A stretch of 40,721 nt of DNA, from IMG/VR virus record IMGVR_UViG_3300049846_001456, positions 1 through 40,721 of that record. One strand, written 5' to 3'. This DNA comes from a virus. Every line of letters starts with the position of its first letter. Positions within the stretch are counted from its first letter, which is position 1. Shown in pieces: positions 31,458-39,317 of the stretch. Position numbers and translations under genes: made by a program. The notes beneath the pieces were generated by a model that worked only from the letters and a program-made list of their open reading frames with translations, did not search any database and was not told where the DNA came from.

Positions 31458-33068
31458 ATGGCAAAACCTCGCTTGCACCTGGTCGGTATTTTTCATACAC
31501 AAGCAACCAGTGAATATTCCCACTGTGCTTTTACCGGCAAAGCTTTACGCTTTCCTAAAATGATGCAGGCATATGGTTATGACGTGATTGAATACAGTAA
31601 CGAAGGTAGCGAAGCAGGTGCAACAGAACACGTACCGATCTTGACCAGGCAAGAATTCAAAAAATTCTATGGAGATCGAAAGAAAACCGATTTTCATGGG
31701 GATGACGCAACTGTTGGTAGTGAAGGGCATCAAGCATTTGAAGAACGTTTGATCGTTGAGATGCGTAAACGCCTGGAGCCAGGGGACATTATTTGTCATC
31801 CCTTTGGCCATGCTCACCAAATCCTCATGGAGAAGTTCCCCACGCATCACCATGTCGAAACTGGGATTGGATATCCGACTTTGATGCCGAATAGTTTTCG
31901 GATCTTTGAGTCATATGCCTGGATGCATTACCACCAGGGCAAAGAAGACAGACAGGGCAAAAACTATGAATGGGTGGTGCCTAATTACTTTGATCTTGAT
32001 GAGTGGGATCCACGGTACGAGAAGGGTGGCTACCTTGCTTTCCTTGGGCGCATTTGTTCGGTCAAAGGAATGGACACCGTTAAAGAAATTGCCGCACGCA
32101 GTTCAATCCCGGTTGTAATTGCAGGACAAGGAGACCCATCCCCCTGGGAACATCCAAACATTATTTACAGAGGTCCACTAGTTGGTAAAGAACGTTCTCA
32201 TTTCTTGCGTCATGCAAAAGCTGCATTAATGCCAACGAATTTCACGGAGCCATTCGGAGGTAGTGGTGTAGAAGCAATGTTGTGTGGTACGCCATTAATT
32301 GCTGTAGATTATGGCGCATTTACAGAAACCATCATTGATGGGGTCACGGGATTTCGTTGTCACACTCTTCAAGATTGGATGGATGCCGTAGAACAAGTTG
32401 ATATACTTGATCGTCATGCCGTTGCAGATATGACAAGAAGCCGATATGGCCTGGAATCTTGTGGCAAAAAATACGACAAGATCTTTAAAGATATTGCGAA
32501 CTTAAATGATAAGGGCTGGTATCAATTAAGGAATATTGATTACGCAGAATTAGAGGAGGAAGAAAAACCGTTTGCTGACCGACTTGCGCACTGGATACAT
32601 ACTGAACTTAAACCACAAAAAGTTATTGATGTTGGGTGTGGGCCAGGAATGTATGTCCACTCCTTGCGAGAGCGGGGCGTTGAAGCAATTGGATATGACA
32701 TAGATGAGCGTGTAAAAAATAAATTACACTTATATTGCCAGGACTTATTCAGCGTTACAGATTCCGCTGATACAGTAATCTGCCTGGAAGTTGCAGAACA
32801 CATTGAATCAATCAGAAACTATGAAATTGTAGATGCTGTTTATAATTTAATTGAGCCAGGTGGTACTTTAATTTGGACAGCAGCAAAACCTGGACAAGGC
32901 GGTGTTGGACACATCAACTGCCAAGAAAAAGAGTATTGGCGTTCTCTGTTTGTTTCAAAAGGTTTGAGTGAAGACACGCGTTTGGCCGAAGACCTTCGCA
33001 ATGAAATGATGCAGGGTTATCACATGGGTTGGTTTGTTCAAAATCTTTTGGTATTCAAAAATGTCTGA
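31458..33068 (+). CDS. Glycosyltransferase (GT4)-methyltransferase fusion
   Basis: A 536-residue two-domain enzyme. Residues about 1-355 are a GT-B/GT4 glycosyltransferase: GYLAFLGRICSVKGMDTVKE opens the C-terminal Rossmann part, VVIAGQGDP follows, and EPFGGSGVEAMLCGTPLIA (about 263) is the nucleotide-sugar binding E-x7-E-type motif. Residues about 375-536 are a SAM methyltransferase: VIDVGCGPGMYV (motif I, about 389), GYDID (motif II acid) and CLEVAEHIE (motif IV). Substrate unknown. Its place right after the fibre suggests modification of the fibre, of virion glycans or of the host surface. Confidence 0.85.
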   Translation: MAKPRLHLVGIFHTQATSEYSHCAFTGKALRFPKMMQAYGYDVIEYSNEGSEAGATEHVPILTRQEFKKFYGDRKKTDFHGDDATVGSEGHQAFEERLIVEMRKRLEPGDIICHPFGHAHQILMEKFPTHHHVETGIGYPTLMPNSFRIFESYAWMHYHQGKEDRQGKNYEWVVPNYFDLDEWDPRYEKGGYLAFLGRICSVKGMDTVKEIAARSSIPVVIAGQGDPSPWEHPNIIYRGPLVGKERSHFLRHAKAALMPTNFTEPFGGSGVEAMLCGTPLIAVDYGAFTETIIDGVTGFRCHTLQDWMDAVEQVDILDRHAVADMTRSRYGLESCGKKYDKIFKDIANLNDKGWYQLRNIDYAELEEEEKPFADRLAHWIHTELKPQKVIDVGCGPGMYVHSLRERGVEAIGYDIDERVKNKLHLYCQDLFSVTDSADTVICLEVAEHIESIRNYEIVDAVYNLIEPGGTLIWTAAKPGQGGVGHINCQEKEYWRSLFVSKGLSEDTRLAEDLRNEMMQGYHMGWFVQNLLVFKNV

Positions 33069-33291
33069 GCCTAAATTTGGTGATGTTGTAGACACAACTA
33101 CACTTCCATCCCCAGAGCAACAAGAAGTACGAAAGCGAGGCTTTAGTCCGATTAGTTACGAGGGCACACCAGTGACGTATCACGCCGGAGATGTTGTTTA
33201 TCTTCCGTATGAAAACAACGAAACCTCGACTATTGAAGCGATTGGATTGGCTTGGGCCGCTTTCGCCAGCGGGGTAGGACCCACCGACTAA
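33061..33291 (+). CDS. Small protein of unknown function
   Basis: A 76-residue protein (MSEPKFGDVVDTTTLPSPEQ). Its ATG at 33061 overlaps the end of the glycosyltransferase gene by 8 nt, so the two are coupled. An upstream in-frame start at 33034 lies inside that gene and is not needed. The sequence is Thr/Pro/Glu/Val-rich with a short beta-like middle (VTYHAGDVVYLPY). No family recognised. Confidence 0.6.
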   Translation: MSEPKFGDVVDTTTLPSPEQQEVRKRGFSPISYEGTPVTYHAGDVVYLPYENNETSTIEAIGLAWAAFASGVGPTD

Positions 33292-33412
33292 GTAAAAACA
33301 CCCATAAGGTAAACTTATAGTGAGTCTAAATAGACTCGTTAAGGTTTCCTTTCAATCCTGCTGCCAGTGCGCCTGTGGTGATAGGTTGGGTGTACTTCAA
33401 TTCATTACAATC
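33292..33412. other. Gap with a perfect hairpin, possible relict attachment region
   Basis: The 121-nt gap before the recombinase-like gene holds GAGTCTA-AA-TAGACTC (33322-33337), a perfect 7-bp inverted repeat. Its position next to integrase- and excisionase-like genes would suit a recombination core, but no tRNA-like segment is recognised, so this is speculative. Confidence 0.3.
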
Positions 33413-33841
33413 ATGAGACACGCTCCACCGCTTGATCAGCGCATCGTGGATGACTACTTCAACCTCGATGCGAAACGTGCAACCAAATCCGTGGCCTGGC
33501 TTTATGGAATGGTTGCCACATTTGGAATTACCCCAGATCAGTTTCGTGATAAACAGTGGACCTGGCAAGAAGACTGTATTCTTTTTGACGACAAGAAAAG
33601 ATCGATTCGACCACTACACCCACAGTGGGTTGCACTGTTTCAACTAAAAGAAAAGCAGCCCCGAAACATTCAGAGCTGCTTAGGTCCCCTTTGTTCGTCC
33701 TTGTATCGAACGATGGCATATCAAGAGGTCACATTAAATGTGACTGACTTAATCTTGGCGCATCGTTTACGCAAAAGCTTTTACCATAAGCCTAAGCAGC
33801 AACCTCAGCAACACGCTCGAGCTTTCGCAGCTGTTTCCTGA
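33413..33841 (+). CDS. Degenerate tyrosine-recombinase-like protein
   Basis: A 142-residue protein from ATG 33413; an upstream start at 33320 adds a Cys-rich, unlikely N-terminus. The pattern AWLYGMVATFGITPDQF, then WQEDCILFDDKKRSIRPLHPQWVALFQL, then HRLRKSF, follows the order of cyanobacterial phage integrases (WxYGMxATYGLRPHE, then R-x-x-PL-x-PEW, then HxLRHxF). The first catalytic Arg is replaced (ITPDQ) and the nucleophilic Tyr region appears to be missing. It looks like a truncated or inactivated recombinase. The gene end overlaps the convergent excisionase-like gene by 50 nt. Confidence 0.5.
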   Translation: MRHAPPLDQRIVDDYFNLDAKRATKSVAWLYGMVATFGITPDQFRDKQWTWQEDCILFDDKKRSIRPLHPQWVALFQLKEKQPRNIQSCLGPLCSSLYRTMAYQEVTLNVTDLILAHRLRKSFYHKPKQQPQQHARAFAAVS

Positions 33842-34013
33842 CTGCGTTTACGTTCCAGCGGTAACCATCCCTGGAGCGGGTCTCAGGAAAAGCTGCGTAA
33901 TGAGGACCAAGCTTCAGGGTGCCGTCATCGCGGTACTTGAAGAGAGTTTTGCGGTCCAGCCCAAGCATCTCTTCTGCTTTTTGGACGGACACCCATCCGG
34001 TGCTCTGTGACAT
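33792..34013 (-). CDS. Excisionase/MerR-like HTH protein
   Basis: A 73-residue protein (MSQSTGWVSVQKAEEMLGLD...). It has the short winged-helix plan of excisionases: WVSVQKAEEMLGLDRKTLFK as the HTH, then a wing with KLGPHYAAF and GYRWNVNAV, then a basic helix (RKQLRKLERV). An upstream ATG at 34034 exists, but the promoter-like TTGACG/TATGCT would start transcription at about 34031, leaving that ATG outside the message. So 34013 is preferred. It converges on the recombinase-like gene. Confidence 0.65.
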   Translation of the reverse strand: MSQSTGWVSVQKAEEMLGLDRKTLFKYRDDGTLKLGPHYAAFPETRSRDGYRWNVNAVRKQLRKLERVAEVAA

Positions 34014-34037
34014 GGCGCGTGTAACGCTTGCCATCGC

Positions 34038-34065
34038 AGCATACCCATCTCATGTGTTGCGTCAA
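34038..34065 (-). promoter_or_regulatory. Host-type sigma-70 promoter
   Basis: On the minus strand TTGACG (34065-34060), a 16-nt spacer and TATGCT (34043-34038) form the best -35/-10 pair in the window. Predicted start is about 34031, giving an 18-20 nt leader to the ATG at 34013. Confidence 0.6.
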
Positions 34066-34121
34066 GAGTCTTAATCTAAACTTCATGTGTCAGTAGCAGT
34101 TCTTTATACGTGTGTGGAAAT

Positions 34122-34127
34122 TAGAAT
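34122..34127 (+). promoter_or_regulatory. TANAAT box (TAGAAT) before 34150 gene
   Basis: ATTAGAATAAA lies 22 nt before the ATG of the HNH gene. Confidence 0.45.
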
Positions 34128-34149
34128 AAATTAACGGCAATCAAAGAGT

Positions 34150-34488
34150 ATGTACTGCAACGAGCATGAGCCCCTCGCCCTGCTAGTTGAATTAACTCCT
34201 AAATTGGCAAAAAAGAAATTTCGCGAAAGTATATACGAAGCCTGGAATCATAAATGCGGATATTGCTTAGATAAAGCAACAAGCTTGGATCATATTGTCC
34301 CACGGTTTAAATCTGGATCTTCTAATCGCCATAATTTACTTCCTTGCTGTCGGCGTTGCAATGCCAACAAGGGATCGGAAGACATGAAGACCTGGTTCCA
34401 GAAACAAGAGTTTTTTTCACTTGAAAACCTTGATAGGATTGAAGCCTGGACTAATCAAAAATCTGTTTTTATCTTTGGTGATTTTTAA
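34150..34488 (+). CDS. HNH endonuclease (zinc-ribbon type)
   Basis: A 112-residue protein with all HNH features: Cys36-x2-Cys39, Asp47-His48 in the 'LDHIVPR' motif, Asn62 (RHNLLPC), and Cys67-x2-Cys70 followed by Asn71 and Lys74 (CNANKGS). The two CxxC pairs bind a structural zinc; His48 is the expected general base. It is free-standing in the structural region, a common sign of a mobile homing endonuclease, though packaging-related HNH proteins also exist. It shares its last base with the first base of the next gene's ATG. Confidence 0.85.
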   Translation: MYCNEHEPLALLVELTPKLAKKKFRESIYEAWNHKCGYCLDKATSLDHIVPRFKSGSSNRHNLLPCCRRCNANKGSEDMKTWFQKQEFFSLENLDRIEAWTNQKSVFIFGDF

Positions 34489-37310
34489 TGGCTGTATGGA
34501 ATGAAAAAACAGGTTGGCAATCTTTTGCGCTGCCAACTGATTACGGGGTGCATCATACAGAATTTTATAGCACTATAAAGCCAGAGGTTATTTATCCTTA
34601 CAAAACAGCTCAAGACTTTATTGATCAACTACCTTATTCAACTGCTGTTGATTTTGTAGATCAATTTCCATATAAAACACAAGCAGATTACGCAACACAG
34701 TACCCAACAACCACAACGTTTTGGGTTAAAACGTTAGCAGACGGAAGCAAAAAGATCAGCTGGACGCAACCCACTGGATCCGGCTGGAACGAAAAAGCAT
34801 TAACTTACGACAAAAAACTATCTGAACAATTTAATAGCGGTTTCCTAGATTCACTGTCTACACAACAAAAAGACAGCCTTAGGACAAAAATTACTGAGTT
34901 AAATACAAACAATACAACTGCTCAAGCAGAGGTAACTGCTTATAACCAACAGCAAGATGCCCTTAGAGAGCAACGTGCTGTTCAATACAATCAAGAACAA
35001 GATCGCTTACGCGAAGAACTTTCTGTTGAATATAACAAAGAGCAAGATGCACTTAGGGAGCAATATGTTGCTGATAACAAAGATAATCAATGGACAAATA
35101 CAAGAAACTCAATATTAAATGATTGGAGTAATAAGGTTGCAGATTATTATCAGAAGACGGCAACAGGAACACCGGAAGATCCCAAGTATTTAAGTAATCG
35201 CGATGGACTTCCACGACAAGAACTAGAAGATGCCGTCGATAGTGGTTATATAACAGAAGAAGAAAAAGATTATTTTATTGACGCAGCTAAAAGTTCTTAC
35301 AAAGGATACTATTTAAAAGACCGCCTCCAGCCCTGGGACGACTCAGAAGGTGCTCAACCACCGATTGGCCCCTTTGACTCGCTTTATTACCGCACGCAGA
35401 CAGGCGCTTTAGGAAGTCAAGCTGATCAGCGTTTTAACAATGCTGTTGAAACAGACGATCTTGATATCCTTGGTCGTTTTGATAGGAATCTTTATTCTCA
35501 TTACCACTACACCACCATTGGTAAAGACCAAGGGGCACGTGGCAATCAAGAACAGAACGCAGCACTTGTTCAAAAATACACAGAGTACCTGACAGATGCT
35601 GATTATCAGCTTTATCGAGATAGAGTTTTAGGCGTAGGCGAAGGCGCCATTCTTGGCGAGAAGGTTTCACAGCTTGCCAGCGAAGCAGAAAGAGAAAAAG
35701 AACGAATGTTTGGGGCAATGACCCTAGATACGCTTCGGGAATCTCTTAAAGCATTGCAAAATGCAAAACAAGAAGAACAACAATTTGAAACGTACTCTCA
35801 GTTAGAAGGTTTTAAGGAAGTTTTTTCGCTTAGCAGTGATTTAACTAATTCCATCATGGGCGATTTTAGCGCCGGTGGCATGATGGGCTGGATGGGAGGA
35901 CAAGAAGGTGCTGCAGATAAATTTAAATCCGCACTAGAGAAAGTTACCGGAGTGCCCTCTAGGAGTACAGCGGTCTACAACTGGCAGAAATGGTTTGACG
36001 AGCAGCTCACGCAACGTTATAAAGAAGGAGCAACATTTCAGGACATTGAAGATCCCACAAAAACATATACTCTTGATGCTAAATTTGCGGAAAAATACAT
36101 TAAGGATTACTTGGTACCACGCTTTGATAGTTCAAAATCAATGTCAGAGTTTGCCAGTTATATGGATGTTGAAAAAGCAGAGCAGAATATTTTCCAAACA
36201 CAAAGCGCACTTGATGCATTGAAAGATATTGCAGATTTGAGGGCACGCAGTTATCTAAATCAGATTTACAGCACAAGTGCCAAAGCTTTTGATCCAGAGT
36301 TTTATCTTAATCCAACTGGCAATTTCACTCCGGATGATCCAAAGATTGCTAAATATCAAACTCAAAAGGAAACTATTGCCGCTGATTATGCAGCAGCCAA
36401 AAGCGATCCAAATTCCTTGGTAGGTGACACAGGAAAAACCTGGGCTTATTGGTCATATTATTACGGATTGGATATTAACGACCCCCAGCAGTTTGCAAAA
36501 CTACACTACGAGGTGCTTGGCGGTACCACTTATGGTTTCGATGCTGCAGAAGATGTTCTGACGTTTAAAGATGCAAATGACTATATTGACAACAACTTAA
36601 TACCTGCTATTGCAACAGAGAAGAATGATCTGGGGGACATGACATTTATGAATTTCATTACCCCAGAAACCTTTGCAGATACCATGCTGCAAGGGATTGA
36701 TCCAACAACAGACAAAGCTGAGTGGGATAAATTGCTTGAATCTCAAGGACTCTCTGGTACTGACGCTGGCGTCGATGAAGTACGAAATTATATTATTAAT
36801 TCTTTCCGCACGAATGCTGCTCAGCAGATTCGTCAATCCATACAATACTTAAACGAAAAACGGTTAACGCCAACACAAGAACGTTTAGGTGTTGAATATA
36901 TTGAACGCCCAGAAGATGCAAAACCTATTACAACAGGAACAGGAGAAGAAACGCAACTTTACCAGATCTTTAAAAATGCTGGTTATCAAGGATCGGAAGA
37001 TGAATTTTACGGAAGTTTTATGACGGATATTGATCGAGGTGAAATGGAACTTGTGACGCAAGGCACCAAGCCGGGCGGGCTGACCCTTGGTGGCAGCTAC
37101 GCTGGTCTTACTAGTAAAGATCCCTTTGAAAGTCTGGCATCTGTTGAGAATTTATTCTCTGATCAAGAAGCCGCACCAACAGAAGAGGAAGAAAGTGCGC
37201 CTAGCTATTTTAAACTATTTGAAGAAGATAAAACAGACGAGGACTACAAATCCACTACAGGAAAGAAAATCCTTGGCGAATTCACATCTTTATTTAAAGG
37301 ATTTAGTTAA
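34488..37310 (+). CDS. Large putative internal virion or tail protein with repeats
   Basis: A 940-residue protein. Near the N-terminus (about 35-72) there are three repeats of the type YPYKTAQDFIDQ (YPYKT, LPYST, FPYKT). At about 152-198 there are three near-identical 15-residue coiled-coil units (YNQQQDALREQ, YNQEQDRLREE, YNKEQDALREQ). The rest is Asp/Glu/Gln/Tyr-rich and mostly helical, with an acidic end. It is almost free of Cys and strongly soluble, which fits an internal or tail-length protein. I do not recognise the family. Confidence 0.75.
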   Translation: MAVWNEKTGWQSFALPTDYGVHHTEFYSTIKPEVIYPYKTAQDFIDQLPYSTAVDFVDQFPYKTQADYATQYPTTTTFWVKTLADGSKKISWTQPTGSGWNEKALTYDKKLSEQFNSGFLDSLSTQQKDSLRTKITELNTNNTTAQAEVTAYNQQQDALREQRAVQYNQEQDRLREELSVEYNKEQDALREQYVADNKDNQWTNTRNSILNDWSNKVADYYQKTATGTPEDPKYLSNRDGLPRQELEDAVDSGYITEEEKDYFIDAAKSSYKGYYLKDRLQPWDDSEGAQPPIGPFDSLYYRTQTGALGSQADQRFNNAVETDDLDILGRFDRNLYSHYHYTTIGKDQGARGNQEQNAALVQKYTEYLTDADYQLYRDRVLGVGEGAILGEKVSQLASEAEREKERMFGAMTLDTLRESLKALQNAKQEEQQFETYSQLEGFKEVFSLSSDLTNSIMGDFSAGGMMGWMGGQEGAADKFKSALEKVTGVPSRSTAVYNWQKWFDEQLTQRYKEGATFQDIEDPTKTYTLDAKFAEKYIKDYLVPRFDSSKSMSEFASYMDVEKAEQNIFQTQSALDALKDIADLRARSYLNQIYSTSAKAFDPEFYLNPTGNFTPDDPKIAKYQTQKETIAADYAAAKSDPNSLVGDTGKTWAYWSYYYGLDINDPQQFAKLHYEVLGGTTYGFDAAEDVLTFKDANDYIDNNLIPAIATEKNDLGDMTFMNFITPETFADTMLQGIDPTTDKAEWDKLLESQGLSGTDAGVDEVRNYIINSFRTNAAQQIRQSIQYLNEKRLTPTQERLGVEYIERPEDAKPITTGTGEETQLYQIFKNAGYQGSEDEFYGSFMTDIDRGEMELVTQGTKPGGLTLGGSYAGLTSKDPFESLASVENLFSDQEAAPTEEEESAPSYFKLFEEDKTDEDYKSTTGKKILGEFTSLFKGFS

Positions 37311-37597
37311 TGTCTGAACAAAGGAAAAAAGCAGCTAAAGCTGCTAAGAGATATCAGAAGGATAAGATGGAATGTAATAAGCCGCAGCGTGCTCCAAAGG
37401 GGGATAAGCACAAGTATGTTGTCAAGGCTTGTCAAGATGGCAAGGAAGCAATAGTACGTTTTGGTGCCAGGGGATATCAAGATTATCTTCAGCATCAAGA
37501 CGAGGATAGACGTGCTAACTTCAAGGCCAGGCACAACTGCTCGGAGAAGAAAAACAAACTGACTCCTGGGTGGTGGGCCTGTAATTACAACTGGTAA
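37310..37597 (+). CDS. DUF5754-like small protein
   Basis: A 95-residue basic protein. After a Lys/Ala-rich N-terminus it carries the pattern KYVVKACQDGKEAIVRFGAR, GYQDYLQHQDEDRRANFKAR, HNC, and an aromatic C-terminus (PGWWACNYNW). The order 'V-x-DGK-x-x-x-x-FG...Y.DY.QH.D..RR..F.ARH.C...TPG.W' matches my memory of the DUF5754 family seen in phages and large viruses. Role unknown; a virion or DNA-associated role is possible. Its ATG shares one base with the previous stop. Confidence 0.65.
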   Translation: MSEQRKKAAKAAKRYQKDKMECNKPQRAPKGDKHKYVVKACQDGKEAIVRFGARGYQDYLQHQDEDRRANFKARHNCSEKKNKLTPGWWACNYNW

Positions 37598-37602
37598 CTT
37601 TT

Positions 37603-37728
37603 ATGGCAAAACCCAAATCCAACACTGCTCATGTCGAAGGCAAGCCCAAGACAACATCAATTGGACAAGGAGCAAATTCAAGACCCAGGCGCAAGGGGAA
37701 AAAGCCGTGGCGCGGGCAAGGCCGTTAG
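37603..37728 (+). CDS. Very small basic protein
   Basis: A 41-residue protein (MAKPKSNTAHVEGKPKTTSI, ending KKPWRGQGR) with 13 Lys/Arg and no hydrophobic core. It begins 5 nt after the previous stop. Its last 51 nt are antisense to the end of the HNH gene at 37678-38229, so one of the two 3' ends was probably altered when that gene was inserted. It could bind nucleic acid or be a disordered virion peptide. Confidence 0.6.
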   Translation: MAKPKSNTAHVEGKPKTTSIGQGANSRPRRKGKKPWRGQGR

Positions 37729-38229
37729 TGGTGAAAATTCTCCATAAGCGAATTTTTCGGCAACTTCACGGGCGGCAATTGCCGCCTCTTTTGTTGCATA
37801 TGCTCCAATAAAATAGTTTTTGTTTTCAATGCTGATTGTCGCTTTCCAATATTCAATTCCATTAACAATAGCTTTATTGACACCGTGCTTGCCCGATGTA
37901 TTATTGCGTCTTAGTCTTCTTGAATTAACAAGATTTTGACAGTGCGTTGCAATCCTTAAATTATCTGGATTGTTGTTTGACGGATTGTTGTCTATATGGT
38001 CAATAAAAAAGTCGCCAGGATCTTTTTTGTTATGTAAAACATACGCAACTCGATGGGCTAGCATTTTTTGATGTTGAAATTTAATTTCAACATATCCATC
38101 GGACCGTTTGTACCCTGCACGCTTCCCGACACGTGCTTTAAAATAGTTCTTTTTCCATACAACATCGTTACCAGCAAGTTCAAAATGTTCCGATAATACC
38201 TCAAAAGACGGAAGTGATTTGACTTTCAT
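37678..38229 (-). CDS. HNH homing endonuclease with AP2-like C-terminus
   Basis: A 183-residue protein. The nuclease core is HRVAYVLHNKKDPGDFFIDH, IDNNPSNNNPDNLRIAT and QNLVNS (about residues 60-110), the standard layout of phage HNH homing enzymes (H-R...DHID..P.NN...NLR..T..QN..N). The C-terminal region, GKHGVNKAI...YWKATISI, YFIGAYATKEAAIAARE, matches the AP2/NUMOD-type DNA-binding module found after such nucleases. It is alone on the minus strand inside a plus-strand region, has lower GC than its neighbours, and overlaps the end of the small gene before it. It is probably mobile. Confidence 0.9.
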   Translation of the reverse strand: MKVKSLPSFEVLSEHFELAGNDVVWKKNYFKARVGKRAGYKRSDGYVEIKFQHQKMLAHRVAYVLHNKKDPGDFFIDHIDNNPSNNNPDNLRIATHCQNLVNSRRLRRNNTSGKHGVNKAIVNGIEYWKATISIENKNYFIGAYATKEAAIAAREVAEKFAYGEFSPLTALPAPRLFPLAPGS

Positions 38230-38238
38230 TGTAAGCTT

Positions 38239-38252
38239 ATTGACATGTCAAT
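38239..38252. promoter_or_regulatory. Perfect 14-bp palindrome upstream of HNH gene
   Basis: ATTGACATGTCAAT lies 10 nt upstream of the HNH start and between the divergent HNH and lysozyme genes. Candidate operator, or the inserted element's own control site. Confidence 0.45.
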
Positions 38253-38285
38253 GCCAGGGTAGCATCGCAATGCGGCCGTCGCTTT

Positions 38286-38291
38286 TAAAAT
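38286..38291 (+). promoter_or_regulatory. TANAAT box (TAAAAT) before lysozyme gene
   Basis: TTTTAAAATTG lies 33 nt before the ATG. Confidence 0.35.
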
Positions 38292-38324
38292 TGTGTATAT
38301 TGGTGATAACTATTTATTATTACC

Positions 38325-38984
38325 ATGGCGGATTTTACGCATGCCATTAACCTAATTCGTAAATACGAAGGGTTTAGCGAAAAGGCGTACGCAGATCCCG
38401 CCACGGGTGTCGAACCCTACACTATTGGTTTCGGCACCCAATATTACCCAGATGGCTCACCAGTCAAACAAGGGCAACGTTGTAGTCGAGAAAAAGCCCT
38501 GGAATACCTCTTCCACGAGGTGGGTGTAATCGACACTCAACTGTTAAAGCTTAATCTTGGACTGGATGATCACATGCGCCAGGCCTTGATTTCATTTATC
38601 CATTCGGTAGGATGGGAACCTTTTCTTTACAGCGGTATTGTTGACGCAATTGAAAGGGAAGATTTCTGCAGTGCAACAGAGGAAATGGGGCACTGGATCT
38701 TTGATGTGTACCACAAGGTTGTAGGAGGTTTGCTGGATCGACGCAGAGAAGAAATCAATTTATTTTTAACAGAAATAGATGCCAATCCTTGGTCGTCAAC
38801 AGAAATCCTTTTGAAAGCTTTTAGGAATTACACTGCTGCGCCACATGAGGTGCGTGCAATCAGGCGCCTGGAAGAAAACATCAGTCCTTACATCCTGTCG
38901 CAATTTGCTAACGACTTCCAGATTGATGACAATATCTGGTGCGAGTACAGCCACGAAGACACAGATCTTGTATTTGGCGGCTAG
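38325..38984 (+). CDS. GH24 phage lysozyme (endolysin)
   Basis: A 219-residue muramidase. The catalytic triad region is clear: Glu15 in RKYEGF, Asp24 in YADPATG, Thr33 in YTIGFGT. This is the E-D-T arrangement of T4-lysozyme-like GH24 enzymes. The helical body follows (KALEYLFHEVGVIDTQL, DHMRQALISFIHSVG). There is no N-terminal signal or SAR helix, so release would need a holin. The last 70 residues are longer than in the minimal family and of unknown use. It cleaves peptidoglycan at the end of infection, or may be virion-borne. Confidence 0.9.
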   Translation: MADFTHAINLIRKYEGFSEKAYADPATGVEPYTIGFGTQYYPDGSPVKQGQRCSREKALEYLFHEVGVIDTQLLKLNLGLDDHMRQALISFIHSVGWEPFLYSGIVDAIEREDFCSATEEMGHWIFDVYHKVVGGLLDRRREEINLFLTEIDANPWSSTEILLKAFRNYTAAPHEVRAIRRLEENISPYILSQFANDFQIDDNIWCEYSHEDTDLVFGG

Positions 38985-38987
38985 GCT

Positions 38988-38993
38988 TAGAAT
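38988..38993 (+). promoter_or_regulatory. TANAAT box (TAGAAT) before 39009 gene
   Basis: CTTAGAATAAT lies 15 nt before the ATG of the NblA-like gene. Confidence 0.4.
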
Positions 38994-39008
38994 AATTGCA
39001 TTGAGAAT

Positions 39009-39317
39009 ATGCAGAGCGGAATGGAACGTTCAGTTGAACCCAAGGAATTTGAGCTTCCCTTGGAGCTGCAATTTTCCATGCGCAAAGCAGAGCTTGCCGC
39101 CAAGGAGATGACGTGGGAAGAGCTGTATTACGCTCTTCTTAATTTATATCACCAAAGATTGATGGAGTGGTATGCACTCAAGTCTTTGATGGAAGACGAA
39201 AACGTTTCGATTGAATTTGATATTCCAACAGATATTGAACTAGCAGAACTCGCCGCCGCATGTGTTTATGACGACGACGAGTACGATGATGAAGAAGACG
39301 ACCTTCAGCCTTTTTGA
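39009..39317 (+). CDS. NblA-like protein (phycobilisome degradation)
   Basis: A 102-residue protein. Residues about 13-62 align by eye with NblA: ELPLELQFSMRKAELAAKEM followed by TWEELYYALLNLYHQRLMEW and YALKSLMED, compared with the family's 'LSLEQQF-x-(I/L)R...Q..MS..QA..(F/L)L..LY.QM..RE..Y...L'. NblA is a small helical adaptor that directs phycobilisomes to Clp proteolysis; cyanophages of freshwater hosts are known to carry it. The extra C-terminal part ends in a very acidic tail (DDDEYDDEEDD), which is not typical. Alternative: an unrelated helical protein. Confidence 0.55.
   Translation: MQSGMERSVEPKEFELPLELQFSMRKAELAAKEMTWEELYYALLNLYHQRLMEWYALKSLMEDENVSIEFDIPTDIELAELAAACVYDDDEYDDEEDDLQPF

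Noticed and set aside
33340-33412. tRNA-like 3' end as an attP core
   Set aside because: No T-loop consensus or acceptor pairing could be built, so an attachment site is not called.
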